Assembly: GCF_937875265.1 (NCBI RefSeq)
Contig: NZ_CALLXM010000180.1
Coordinates: forward strand, 1 to 16,869
DNA from: an uncultured Acetobacter sp.
GTDB lineage: Bacteria > Pseudomonadota > Alphaproteobacteria > Acetobacterales > Acetobacteraceae
DNA length: 16,869 bases
Direction: 5' to 3'
Shown: one piece after another, positions 8,465 through 15,540 of the stretch
Position numbering within the stretch: the first letter of the stretch is position 1
Layout: every line of letters begins with the position of its first letter
Program-made: the position numbers and the translations under genes
The notes under the pieces: model-generated
What the model saw: only the letters and a program-made list of their open reading frames with translations
Told to the model about the DNA's origin: nothing
The model's database searches: none

Positions 8465-9829
8465 TTATCCGTTCAGCGGCGACCATGCCGGGTCAGACGC
8501 CTGCCCTGGAGTGGACAGAGCGCGGTCATTAAACCCGGTAATATCGACCATCCCAATGGAGGAGTTGAAACCTGCGCCCCCTGCTCCGGCACGGCTCTGG
8601 CGGCAATAAGCCAGCACGCGGCCATTGGGGCAGAAGCTCGGGCTTTCCACTGTAAAGCCTTCGGTCATGATGCGTTCAGCCGTGCCATCCGGCGCCATGA
8701 CGCCCAGAGAGAAACTGCCATTGGCAATCCGTGTAAAGGCGATCAGGTCTCCGCGCGGAGACCAGACGGGAGAGCCATACGTGCCGTGACCATAGGAAAT
8801 CCGCTTCGCACCGCCGCCTGATGCGCTCATGATATAAAGCTGTGGGCTACCACCACGGTCGGAGTTGAACACAATCTGTGAACCATCCGGGCTGTAGGAG
8901 GGGCTGGTATCAATAGCACCGGATGCCGTGATCTGCCGGCGGGAACCAGAAGCCAGATCAACCACAAACAGGTCAGACCCGCCATTACGCGTTACAGAGA
9001 GCACAACTGAACGTCCATCCGGGGAGAAGCGCGGCGCGAAGGAAATGCCTGCAAACTCACCTAGGATCTGCTGGCGGCCACTTCCCAGGTCAAACAGATA
9101 CACACGCGGGCGGTTGTTGGCATAAGACATGAACGCCACCTGATCCTTCACCGGGCTGAAGCGCGGTGTAAGGGTTAGCCATTTGCCCGCTGTGAGCATC
9201 CGGCTGTTGGCACCATCCTGATCCATGATGGCCAGACGCGTGGACTGATGTGCCCGTGCGCCAGAACGGGAAATGAAGGCAATCCGGGTATCAAAATAGC
9301 CTTTCTCACCCAGAATACGCTCGTAGATAACATCACCCACAATGTGCGCAATACGCCGCCAGTTGGCAGAAGTCGTGGTATAGGCCGTGCCCTGAATCTG
9401 CTGGCGTGTCAGTACATCCCACAAGCGCATTTCCACGCGCACGGAGCCGCTGCCAGACACACTGCCCGTAACCAGTGCACGCGCGCCCATGGACTTGGCG
9501 CTTGCAAAATCAGGCGTGCCGGATTCGGCCCCGCCGGGAATGACTTTGAACAACCCCGTGTTGGTCAGGTCGTTTGCCAGCACCCCGGAAATCTGGGCAC
9601 CCAGACCTCCGCCAAAGTTGGGCAGAATAATCGGGATCGGGGCCGTACGGGCCTGATCAACCGTAATTTCTGCCTCAGGGGCAGCCGTGGTCGCGGCCAT
9701 ACCCGGCAGCGGGGTCATCAGCAGGCCACCAGCAGCCACGCTGGCCCCCATCAATGTGCGGCGGCCAAGGGCCGCAACCAGTGTATCGGCGTCCTGATCA
9801 GAAATAAGCGGCCGGGTACTCGTAAGCAT
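8465..9829 (-). CDS. tolB: Tol-Pal system protein TolB with a twin-arginine-like leader
   Basis: TolB is the periplasmic beta-propeller that binds Pal and is released from it by force passed on through TolA. The 454-residue precursor starts with a long N-region and GRRTLMGAS (22-30). A weakly hydrophobic stretch runs to about PGMAA (residue 46), a layout that resembles a Tat signal more than a Sec one. The mature part begins with EITVDQARTAPIPI, then the N-terminal alpha/beta domain. Five recognisable PD40 repeats follow, with SPDG-type turns (SPVKDQVAF, SPDGRSVVLS, SPDGSQIVFNSDRGG, SPRGDLIAFTR, CPNGRVLAY). The ATG at 9829 is chosen because GGAGG (9838..9842) lies 8 nt upstream; an in-frame TTG at 9844 overlaps that site. 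The gene follows tolA by 24 nt and is the last of its transcript. Confidence 0.95.
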   Translation of the reverse strand: MLTSTRPLISDQDADTLVAALGRRTLMGASVAAGGLLMTPLPGMAATTAAPEAEITVDQARTAPIPIILPNFGGGLGAQISGVLANDLTNTGLFKVIPGGAESGTPDFASAKSMGARALVTGSVSGSGSVRVEMRLWDVLTRQQIQGTAYTTTSANWRRIAHIVGDVIYERILGEKGYFDTRIAFISRSGARAHQSTRLAIMDQDGANSRMLTAGKWLTLTPRFSPVKDQVAFMSYANNRPRVYLFDLGSGRQQILGEFAGISFAPRFSPDGRSVVLSVTRNGGSDLFVVDLASGSRRQITASGAIDTSPSYSPDGSQIVFNSDRGGSPQLYIMSASGGGAKRISYGHGTYGSPVWSPRGDLIAFTRIANGSFSLGVMAPDGTAERIMTEGFTVESPSFCPNGRVLAYCRQSRAGAGGAGFNSSIGMVDITGFNDRALSTPGQASDPAWSPLNG

Positions 9830-9837
9830 CAGTTTTT

Positions 9838-9842
9838 CCTCC
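9838..9842 (-). promoter_or_regulatory. Ribosome-binding site that decides the tolB start
   Basis: GGAGG on the minus strand, 8 nt before the ATG at 9829. An in-frame TTG at 9844..9842 overlaps this site and would be a poor start. Confidence 0.75.
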
Positions 9843-9853
9843 AAGTGGCCAGA

Positions 9854-10849
9854 TCAAGGCCTGAACACAAATTTCAACTGCCGGGTCTGGCCCAGAAGGT
9901 TTTTGGGGATGGGCAACTGGGAACAGGTTGGGCTGAGCACAGCCGCCCGAGCCCGTTCCGCCAGTGCCCGGTATGAAGCATCTGCATTCATCTGCGCCTG
10001 CGTCTGCGGCGCAAACTGCACAATACGAGCCTCACCCGTGGCATCCACCGTCACAATCAGGTGCGCGACAAAAGTGGCATAATTTTTGGCAGCCGTATCT
10101 TCCGTATAGCACCGGCGCACGGCCCCACCGATCGCCTTCTGCTCACCCGCGGACAGGCTGCGAGTAATATCGCCATTGGGCGAGCCTCCCCCATCAGGCG
10201 CACCACCCTGCACAGGGTTGGCCTTTGCCTTGGGCGCGTGCGTCTGCTTGGAGTCAGACCGGTAGGAATCCAGCGTTTCGAGCAGAGAGTGCGAGTCTTC
10301 CTGCGTTTTCTTCGCTTTGTTGGGCTGCGTGATGCGTGACGGCGTCGGCGTGTCCGGCAACGTATCCGTCGGCTCCGTAACAGGAGACGGCGGGGCTACG
10401 CTTGGCGTCGCCTTGGGGGGCGAGGGCGGAGACGGCGGCGTTTTTACCACATCAGGAGACGGCTCATCCGCTTTGGGCGGGACGGGCGTATCCGGCAGTT
10501 TTTCTGCCTCCGGCACAGGCGGTGGCGGCACCGGCTGGGGCGGCGGAGGGGGTGGAGGCGCTTCCTCGTTCGGGGCCGCGGTGGGGGGCTCCGGCGTAGG
10601 GGGCGCATCATTCGGCACAGGGGCTGGTGGCTGTGCGGATTTGGGGGAAGGCTGGCTGGCTTTGGCTGGTGAGCCACCGGCATCCGGTGCCTCAAACTGC
10701 ATTTCCACCACCGGAGGCGGTTCTTCCTCCGGTTTAGGCAGAGAAGGCAACGACACCAAAAGAGCCAGCAGGAACGCAATATGCGCTCCACCGGACATAT
10801 AAAGGCACCGCCTCAGCACAGTCTCTTCGGAACGGCGTGGCCGCACCAT
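9854..10849 (-). CDS. tolA: TolA-like (TonB/TolA family) proline-rich energy transducer
   Basis: TolA spans the periplasm and passes energy from TolQR to TolB and Pal. The 331-residue protein has one N-terminal membrane helix (about 18-36) with a Ser19-xxx-His23 spacing like the SxxxH motif of TonB and TolA helices that contact the motor. A long spacer (about 38-185) is dominated by Pro, Glu, Ala and Lys, including a run of seven Pro, where E. coli TolA has a long Ala/Lys helix. The C-terminal 100 residues form the TolA/TonB-like domain (AVRRCYTEDT, HLIVTVDATGEARIV, YRALAERARAAVLSP, LKFVFRP). Cys247 and Cys309 could form a disulfide. By sequence alone it could be called TonB, but its place between tolR and tolB argues for TolA. 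The start is ATG 10849 with GGCGGAG upstream; tolR ends 36 nt before. Confidence 0.88.
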   Translation of the reverse strand: MVRPRRSEETVLRRCLYMSGGAHIAFLLALLVSLPSLPKPEEEPPPVVEMQFEAPDAGGSPAKASQPSPKSAQPPAPVPNDAPPTPEPPTAAPNEEAPPPPPPPQPVPPPPVPEAEKLPDTPVPPKADEPSPDVVKTPPSPPSPPKATPSVAPPSPVTEPTDTLPDTPTPSRITQPNKAKKTQEDSHSLLETLDSYRSDSKQTHAPKAKANPVQGGAPDGGGSPNGDITRSLSAGEQKAIGGAVRRCYTEDTAAKNYATFVAHLIVTVDATGEARIVQFAPQTQAQMNADASYRALAERARAAVLSPTCSQLPIPKNLLGQTRQLKFVFRP

Positions 10850-10862
10850 GAAATTTCTCCGC

Positions 10863-10879
10863 CTCTCTGCGCAGGAGAG
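10863..10879 (-). promoter_or_regulatory. Near-perfect inverted repeat between tolR and tolA
   Basis: CTCTC and GAGAG arms (10863..10867 and 10875..10879) around the palindrome TGCGCA plus one extra G. It lies in the 36-nt gap directly before the tolA ribosome-binding region. No T-run follows, so it is not a terminator; it could affect mRNA stability or the tolR:tolA ratio, or be chance. Confidence 0.3.
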
Positions 10880-10885
10880 AATGAG

Positions 10886-11317
10886 TTAGTGGCCGCTGCT
10901 GGCGGGTTGTTGCGCCAGCAGAGCCACATGGGTAAAGCCACCTTCTGTCACCTGCCCCATGACCTGCATCACGCGCCCATAATCAATATGAGAATCACCT
11001 CGCACAAAAATGCGGTGTGACGGGTCATTGTTCGAGGCAGCCTTCAGCTGTGCGACCAGCTGTTCGGGCGACACTTCAGAATCCCCCAGATACAGGCTGC
11101 CATCCGCCCGAATAGAGACAGTGATGGGCTTGGTATCGGAATTGACAGGTTTTGCGTCTGTCTTGGGCAGGTCAACATTCACGCCGCTGGTCAGCATGGG
11201 GGACGTGACCATGAAGATAATCAACAGCACCAGCATGACGTCGACCATAGGCGTCACGTTGATTTCAGCCATTGGACGCCTGCGACGGCGCCCGCTCCCT
11301 CCCGACGGCATGCCCAT
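10886..11317 (-). CDS. tolR: Tol-Pal system protein TolR (ExbD/TolR family)
   Basis: TolR is the inner-membrane and periplasmic partner of TolQ in the proton-driven motor. The 143-residue protein has a basic cytoplasmic N-terminus (RRRRR, 10-14) and the family motif MAEINVTPMVDVMLVLLIIF. Asp26 in the membrane helix is the likely proton-carrying residue. The periplasmic domain contains ITVSIRADGSLYLGD, IFVRGDSHIDYGRVMQVM and the usual C-terminal strand GGFTHVALLAQ. The start is ATG 11317, with AAGGG upstream overlapping the end of tolQ. A second ATG two codons later (11311) is possible. The tolQ stop lies 2 nt upstream, so translation is probably coupled. Confidence 0.97.
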   Translation of the reverse strand: MGMPSGGSGRRRRRPMAEINVTPMVDVMLVLLIIFMVTSPMLTSGVNVDLPKTDAKPVNSDTKPITVSIRADGSLYLGDSEVSPEQLVAQLKAASNNDPSHRIFVRGDSHIDYGRVMQVMGQVTEGGFTHVALLAQQPASSGH

Positions 11318-11319
11318 GC

Positions 11320-12039
11320 TCAGGCCCTTTCTTCGGACTGGCGGGACAGAATGGCAGCAAACTCAGTACCAAAGCCCTCCAGCCGGTCCTGGAACAGGTC
11401 CAGACTGTTGCTGATCACGTTGTAGGCAACATAGGACGGCACTGCCGTCAGCAGGCCGATGGCCGTAGCAAACAGAGCTTCTGAAATACCGGGAGCCACA
11501 ACGCTCAGGTTGGTGTTGTGCATGGCGGCAATGGCGCTGAAGGAGTGCATGATGCCCCACACGGTGCCAAACAGACCGACAAACGGAGCCACCGGGCCAA
11601 CCGTTGCCAGAAAGATGACCCAGCGACGCAGGCGATCCATTTCACGCGTAACCGTAATGCCAATGGCACGGTCCACACGTTCCTTAACGCCACCCCGCAC
11701 CAGATCCACACCGGGGATACGGGCAGAACGGCGCCACTCGCCCATGGCTGCACCGAAAACAGCGGCCAGCGGATGCACCGGCTTGGCACCATCGCTCTCG
11801 TACAGATCATCCAGACTGCCACCGGACCAGAAACGATCCTCAAAAGCAGACGCCTGTTTGTTGATCCGCCGGAGCGTGACAATTTTATCGAAAATGATGG
11901 CCCACACCATCACACTGCAGAACACCAGTCCCAGCATGACCAGTTTGACCATCAGGGAGGCATTCATAAACAGCCCCCACACCGACAGGTCTCCCGCCGC
12001 TGCTACGCCGAGATTTGCCGCGTCAACCGCACGATCCAA
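11320..12039 (-). CDS. tolQ: Tol-Pal system protein TolQ (MotA/TolQ/ExbB proton channel family)
   Basis: TolQ forms the pentameric proton channel of the Tol motor. The 239-residue protein has three membrane segments: about 28-50, 141-165 (VIFLATVGPVAPFVGLFGTV) and 187-208 (ALFATAIGLLTAVPSYVAYN). A long cytoplasmic loop with WRRSARIPG lies between the first two. The GTVWGIMHSF and GISEALFATAIGL motifs are those of the TolQ/ExbB family. The start is most likely a TTG at 12039, since a perfect AGGAGG (12045..12050) stands 5 nt upstream. The first in-frame ATG is at residue 25 and would cut into the region before the first membrane helix. The ybgC stop is 116 nt upstream. Confidence 0.96.
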   Translation of the reverse strand: MDRAVDAANLGVAAAGDLSVWGLFMNASLMVKLVMLGLVFCSVMVWAIIFDKIVTLRRINKQASAFEDRFWSGGSLDDLYESDGAKPVHPLAAVFGAAMGEWRRSARIPGVDLVRGGVKERVDRAIGITVTREMDRLRRWVIFLATVGPVAPFVGLFGTVWGIMHSFSAIAAMHNTNLSVVAPGISEALFATAIGLLTAVPSYVAYNVISNSLDLFQDRLEGFGTEFAAILSRQSEERA

Positions 12040-12044
12040 AAACG

Positions 12045-12050
12045 CCTCCT
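12045..12050 (-). promoter_or_regulatory. Strong ribosome-binding site that decides the tolQ TTG start
   Basis: Perfect AGGAGG on the minus strand, 5 nt before TTG at 12039..12037. It supports a non-ATG start for tolQ. Confidence 0.85.
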
Positions 12051-12155
12051 GCCTCTGCGCCCATCCCGGGCAACCTGTCTGCGACTCGGGCTTTGCTCAA
12101 CGCATCCCGGTCGTGCTGTTTGTAATGTCTTCCGCGCAAAAGCAGAAGAGGCCGT

Positions 12156-12569
12156 CTAGACCTCGGCTGCGAGTCCTCTCAGAAGATCACGCCATAATGG
12201 CGGGAATCGGGCAGGGCGACCATCTTCTGCACGTACGCAGGCCAGCCTTACATCCACACGCGCACAAAACGTGCCCTCACGCGTAAAGATTTGCTCCAGC
12301 CGACAGCTGGCGGCCCCTTCTTCAAGCAGCCGCGTGGTGATTGTTGCCACGTCATCCAGCTTAAGCGGTACGCGGTAGTTAAGGGTTGCATCATGCACCA
12401 CAAACACCAACCCATACTCACTCAGCAGAGAGGCCGCTGGCATACCGAGGCTACGGATGGCCTCAGTCCGCGCCCGTTCAGCAAAGGCCAGATACCGTGC
12501 GTGGTAGACAATGCCCCCGGCATCCGTGTCCTCATAATAAATGCGGAAATCGATTGCATGTGTGGTCAT
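12156..12569 (-). CDS. ybgC: Acyl-CoA thioesterase YbgC (Tol-Pal associated hotdog protein)
   Basis: YbgC is a cytoplasmic hotdog-fold acyl-CoA thioesterase that is nearly always encoded ahead of tolQRA; a link to phospholipid metabolism has been proposed. The 137-residue protein has the 4HBT signature YYEDTDAGGIVYHARYL (residues 11-27), with Asp16 as the catalytic aspartate and Tyr22-His23 next to the active site, followed by FAERARTEAIR. The rest (NYRVPLKLDDVATITTRL, CRLEQIFTREG) matches the central strands of the fold. The ATG at 12569 overlaps the ruvB stop by an ATGA, so translation should be coupled to ruvB. A 116-nt gap follows before tolQ. A weak 6-bp hairpin covers the stop codon but has no good T-run. 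Confidence 0.95.
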   Translation of the reverse strand: MTTHAIDFRIYYEDTDAGGIVYHARYLAFAERARTEAIRSLGMPAASLLSEYGLVFVVHDATLNYRVPLKLDDVATITTRLLEEGAASCRLEQIFTREGTFCARVDVRLACVRAEDGRPARFPPLWRDLLRGLAAEV

Positions 12570-13645
12570 ACGCCGTCCTCTTCGTCAGGCAAAAAATCCA
12601 TCTGCGCAGAACGCGACTCATCTGGCCGCGCGGGCGGTGTCAGGCCGAGGTGACGCCACCCGCGTTCCCCCAGCACACGCCCACGGCTGGTGCGCATAAC
12701 CAGCCCTTCCTGAATCAGATACGGTTCAATGACATCTTCCAGTGTATCACGCGCTTCCGCCAGAGCCGCAGCCAGTGTTTCCACCCCAACCGGCCCGCCA
12801 TGGTGATACTCTGCAATGCGGCGCAGGTAGCGTCTGTCCATCGCATCCAGCCCCAGTGCGTCCACTTCCAATCGGCTCAGGGCGGCATCCGCCACGTCCC
12901 GACTGACCGGCGCGCCGCCGGGGGCAATCACCAAAGCAAAATCACGCACGCGGCGCAGCAGACGGCCTGCAATACGCGGTGTACCACGAGAACGCCGGGC
13001 AATTTCCTCAGCGCCTGCCTCGGTCAGATTAAAGCCGAGCTTTTCCGCTCCCCGCACCACAATGGCCCGCAATTCTTCCGGCGTGTAGAAAACCAGACGC
13101 AGAGGAATACCAAACCGGTCCCGCAGCGGCGTGGCCAGCAACCCGGCCCGCGTGGTGGCTGCCACAAGGGTGAAGGGCGGCAGGTCAATCCGCACAGAGC
13201 GCGCCGCCGGGCCTTCCCCGATAATCAGATCGAGCTGGAAATCCTCCATTGCGGGATAAAGAATTTCTTCAATGGCGGGCTGGAGGCGGTGAATTTCATC
13301 AATAAACAGCACGTCACGCGGCTGAAGATTGGTCAGAATGGCGGCAAGATCCCCTGCGCGCTGGATGACCGGGCCTGATGTCGCGCGGAAGCCAACGCCG
13401 AGTTCCCGTGAGACAATCTGCGCCAGAGTGGTCTTGCCCAGCCCCGGCGGCCCATGCAGCAACACATGGTCCAGCGCCTCACCACGTTGGCGGGCCGCGG
13501 CAATAAAAATCGACAGGTTTTCACGACTGGATTTCTGACCGGTAAAATCGGCCAGCGTTTGAGGGCGAAGAGAAACCTCTCCGACATCCTCATCCTGACG
13601 AGAGGCATCAATCTCCCGCTCGGGCGTAAAATCCGCACCGCTCAT
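12566..13645 (-). CDS. ruvB: Holliday junction branch migration helicase RuvB
   Basis: RuvB is the hexameric AAA+ motor that, with RuvA, drives branch migration of Holliday junctions. The 359-residue protein carries Walker A GPPGLGKT (65-72), Walker B LFIDEIHRL (113-121), sensor 1 AATTRAG (162-168), the arginine-finger region LRDRFG (174-179) and sensor 2 GTPRIAGRLLRR (221-232). The C-terminal winged-helix domain includes EYHHGGPVGVETLA and LIQEGLVMRTSRGRV. The ATG at 13645 overlaps the ruvA stop by ATGA, and its own stop overlaps the ybgC start in the same way. All catalytic motifs are intact. Confidence 0.98.
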   Translation of the reverse strand: MSGADFTPEREIDASRQDEDVGEVSLRPQTLADFTGQKSSRENLSIFIAAARQRGEALDHVLLHGPPGLGKTTLAQIVSRELGVGFRATSGPVIQRAGDLAAILTNLQPRDVLFIDEIHRLQPAIEEILYPAMEDFQLDLIIGEGPAARSVRIDLPPFTLVAATTRAGLLATPLRDRFGIPLRLVFYTPEELRAIVVRGAEKLGFNLTEAGAEEIARRSRGTPRIAGRLLRRVRDFALVIAPGGAPVSRDVADAALSRLEVDALGLDAMDRRYLRRIAEYHHGGPVGVETLAAALAEARDTLEDVIEPYLIQEGLVMRTSRGRVLGERGWRHLGLTPPARPDESRSAQMDFLPDEEDGV

Positions 13646-14250
13646 CGGGCCAGAGCTTTCAGGCTATCACGCAGCACTGTGTCCAGCGAGGCCGCAGCCC
13701 CCTGCTCATCCAGCAGGCGTTTGATAACCGGAGCGGCTTCAGACCGACGGAAGCCAAGCCCGGCCAGCGCCAGCAGAGCATCTGCTTCAATCCCGCCTCC
13801 GGGCGTGGCACCGGCAGGCACTACAATGCCGGCTCCACCACCGGGCATTTTACCGGCACGGTCGCGCAACTCTGTCAAAATACGTTCTGCCAGACGCCCG
13901 CCCACACCGGGAGCGCGGGTCAGAGTGGCTTTGTCCGACGTTGTCAGCGCCGCCACCAGCTCACCCGGAGAGAGGGTGGAGAGCATACCCAGCGCCACTT
14001 TTGCTCCAACACCCTGCACGCTGGTTAGCAGACGGAACCACTCGCGCTCTGCACTTTCTCCAAAGCCGTAGAGCAGAATGGCATCTTCCCGCACCACAGT
14101 TTCAATCAAAACGCGGGCTTTTTCAGGGGGATGCGGCAGAGCAGCCAGTGTGCGGGTCGAGGCCGCTACCAGATAACCGACGCCATTCACGTCGATCACG
14201 CAGCTGCCTAATTCGATCTGAATGACCAGTCCGCTCAGAAACGCAATCAT
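13642..14250 (-). CDS. ruvA: Holliday junction branch migration complex subunit RuvA
   Basis: RuvA binds four-way junctions as a tetramer and loads RuvB. The 202-residue protein has the N-terminal OB domain (MIAFLSGLVIQIELGSCVID, with GVGYLV). The tandem helix-hairpin-helix domain follows (SVQGVGAKVALGMLSTL and APGVGGRLAERILTELRD). A flexible Gly/Pro/Ala linker (PGGGAGIVVPAGATPGGG) leads to the small C-terminal RuvB-binding domain (DALLALAGLGFRRSEAAPVI). I start at ATG 14250, which overlaps the ruvC stop by ATGA. The frame is open to 14307 but that would run into ruvC and adds non-family residues. Confidence 0.97.
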   Translation of the reverse strand: MIAFLSGLVIQIELGSCVIDVNGVGYLVAASTRTLAALPHPPEKARVLIETVVREDAILLYGFGESAEREWFRLLTSVQGVGAKVALGMLSTLSPGELVAALTTSDKATLTRAPGVGGRLAERILTELRDRAGKMPGGGAGIVVPAGATPGGGIEADALLALAGLGFRRSEAAPVIKRLLDEQGAAASLDTVLRDSLKALAR

Positions 14251-14753
14251 GCCATTCTTACCCCGGCTGCAATATGGCGCGCGCTTGCCCGATGGTGAGC
14301 ATGGCAAATGGCAATGGCCAGCGCATCGGACGCATCGGTCCTCGCCACCTTAACCCCCGGCAGCAGGCGGCGCACCATCATTTCAACCTGATCTTTATCT
14401 GCTGAGCCTGTTCCAACCACAGCTTTTTTGACAGCAAGCGCGCCGTATTCCGCAACATGCAACCCCGCCAGAGCCGGGGCCAGCAACGCAATACCGCGGG
14501 CATAGCCCAGCTTGAGCGTGGCCGTGCCGTTACGGTTGACATAGGTCTCTTCCACCGCAGCTTCTGCGGGGTTGAGGCGTTCTATCAAAATCAGTAGGTT
14601 TTCATGCAGGACTTTCAGCCGGTCTGGCACACTGTCTGCACTGTTGGTTGCAATCACGCCGTTTTCGACGTGTCGCAACCGATTACCCTCGACATCAATA
14701 ACCCCCCAGCCTGTAAAGCGCAGGCCGGGGTCAATGCCGAGCAGGCGTACCAC
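14247..14753 (-). CDS. ruvC: Crossover junction endodeoxyribonuclease RuvC
   Basis: RuvC is the dimeric nuclease that resolves Holliday junctions by symmetric nicking. The 168-residue protein starts with a GTG codon (MVRLLGIDPGLRFTGWGVI). The four acidic catalytic residues are visible: Asp8 in GIDPG, Glu68 (or Glu69) in VEETYVNRN, and Asp140 and Asp143 in RTDASDALAIAICHAH. The GTG lies 2 nt after the yebC stop and I see no good Shine-Dalgarno sequence, so initiation probably depends on ribosomes finishing yebC. The stop overlaps the ruvA start. Confidence 0.96.
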   Translation of the reverse strand: MVRLLGIDPGLRFTGWGVIDVEGNRLRHVENGVIATNSADSVPDRLKVLHENLLILIERLNPAEAAVEETYVNRNGTATLKLGYARGIALLAPALAGLHVAEYGALAVKKAVVGTGSADKDQVEMMVRRLLPGVKVARTDASDALAIAICHAHHRASARHIAAGVRMA

Positions 14754-14755
14754 CG

Positions 14756-15505
14756 TCAGGCTGACAGTTTTTCGGCAAGCTCGTCGGAAAGATCAAAGTT
14801 TGCATAGACGTTCTGCACGTCATCATGATCTTCCAGCACGTCCAGCAGTTTGAACAGGGTGCGGGCTTTGTCTTCATCAAGATTCACGGTGTTTTCCGGG
14901 CGCCAGTCAAGCTTGGCACTTTCCGGTTCACCAAAGCGCGTTTCCAGAGAATCACGCACCGTGAAGAAGGCTTCAATCTCACAGGTGATCTCGTGCGTCG
15001 TGTCAGACGACACCACGTTTTCCGCACCCGCTTCAATCGCAGCTTCCAGCATCTCGTCTTCAGAGCACACGGAAACCGGATAGGTAATCACACCCAGCCG
15101 ACGGAACATGAAGGAAACAGAGTTGGTTTCCCCCAAAGACCCGCCATACTTGGAGAACGCCGCACGCACGTCAGACGCCGTGCGGTTACGGTTATCGGTC
15201 AGACCTTCAACAATAACCGCAACGCCCGCAGGACCGTAGCCCTCGTAACGCACCTCAATGTAGTCTTCCCCACCCGCAGCGCCGGACGCCTTTTTAATGG
15301 CGCGATCAATGGTGTCCTTGGGCATATTCACATCACGGGCCGCAGTAATGGCCGAACGCAGGCGCGGGTTGGATGCCGGGTCAGGCAGGCCAGCGCGCGT
15401 TGCCACAGTCAGTTCGCGAATAATTTTAGCGAACTGCTTGGATCGCTTGGCATCCTGCGCGCCCTTGCGATGCATAATGTTCTTAAATTGGGAATGACCC
15501 GCCAT
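14756..15505 (-). CDS. yebC: YebC/PmpR family regulator or translation factor
   Basis: YebC (TACO1/PmpR family) proteins have been described as DNA-binding regulators and, more recently, as ribosome-associated factors that relieve stalling at proline stretches. The 249-residue protein begins with the family hallmark MAGHSQFKNIMHRKGAQDAK. It continues with NPRLRSAITAARDVNMPKD, the central YEGYGPAGVAVIVE and NRTASDVRAAFSKYGG, and the C-terminal LLDVLEDHDDVQNVYANF. ATG 15505 has AAGGA just upstream. It lies 35 nt after secA and directly before ruvC, the common proteobacterial yebC-ruvCAB order. A translation-elongation role would fit nearby proline-rich TolA, but that is speculation. Confidence 0.95.
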   Translation of the reverse strand: MAGHSQFKNIMHRKGAQDAKRSKQFAKIIRELTVATRAGLPDPASNPRLRSAITAARDVNMPKDTIDRAIKKASGAAGGEDYIEVRYEGYGPAGVAVIVEGLTDNRNRTASDVRAAFSKYGGSLGETNSVSFMFRRLGVITYPVSVCSEDEMLEAAIEAGAENVVSSDTTHEITCEIEAFFTVRDSLETRFGEPESAKLDWRPENTVNLDEDKARTLFKLLDVLEDHDDVQNVYANFDLSDELAEKLSA

Positions 15506-15540
15506 ATTTCCTTACCCTGTCCGTCGGCCCCGGCGCGTCT

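Noticed and set aside
10317..10802. Glycine/serine-rich plus-strand open frame
   Set aside because: It is the mirror of the proline-rich tolA spacer: Pro codons (CCN) read as Gly codons (GGN) on the other strand.
12156..12180. Terminator at the end of ybgC
   Set aside because: The stem is only six pairs with a G-T pair, covers the stop codon, and is followed by a broken T-run.
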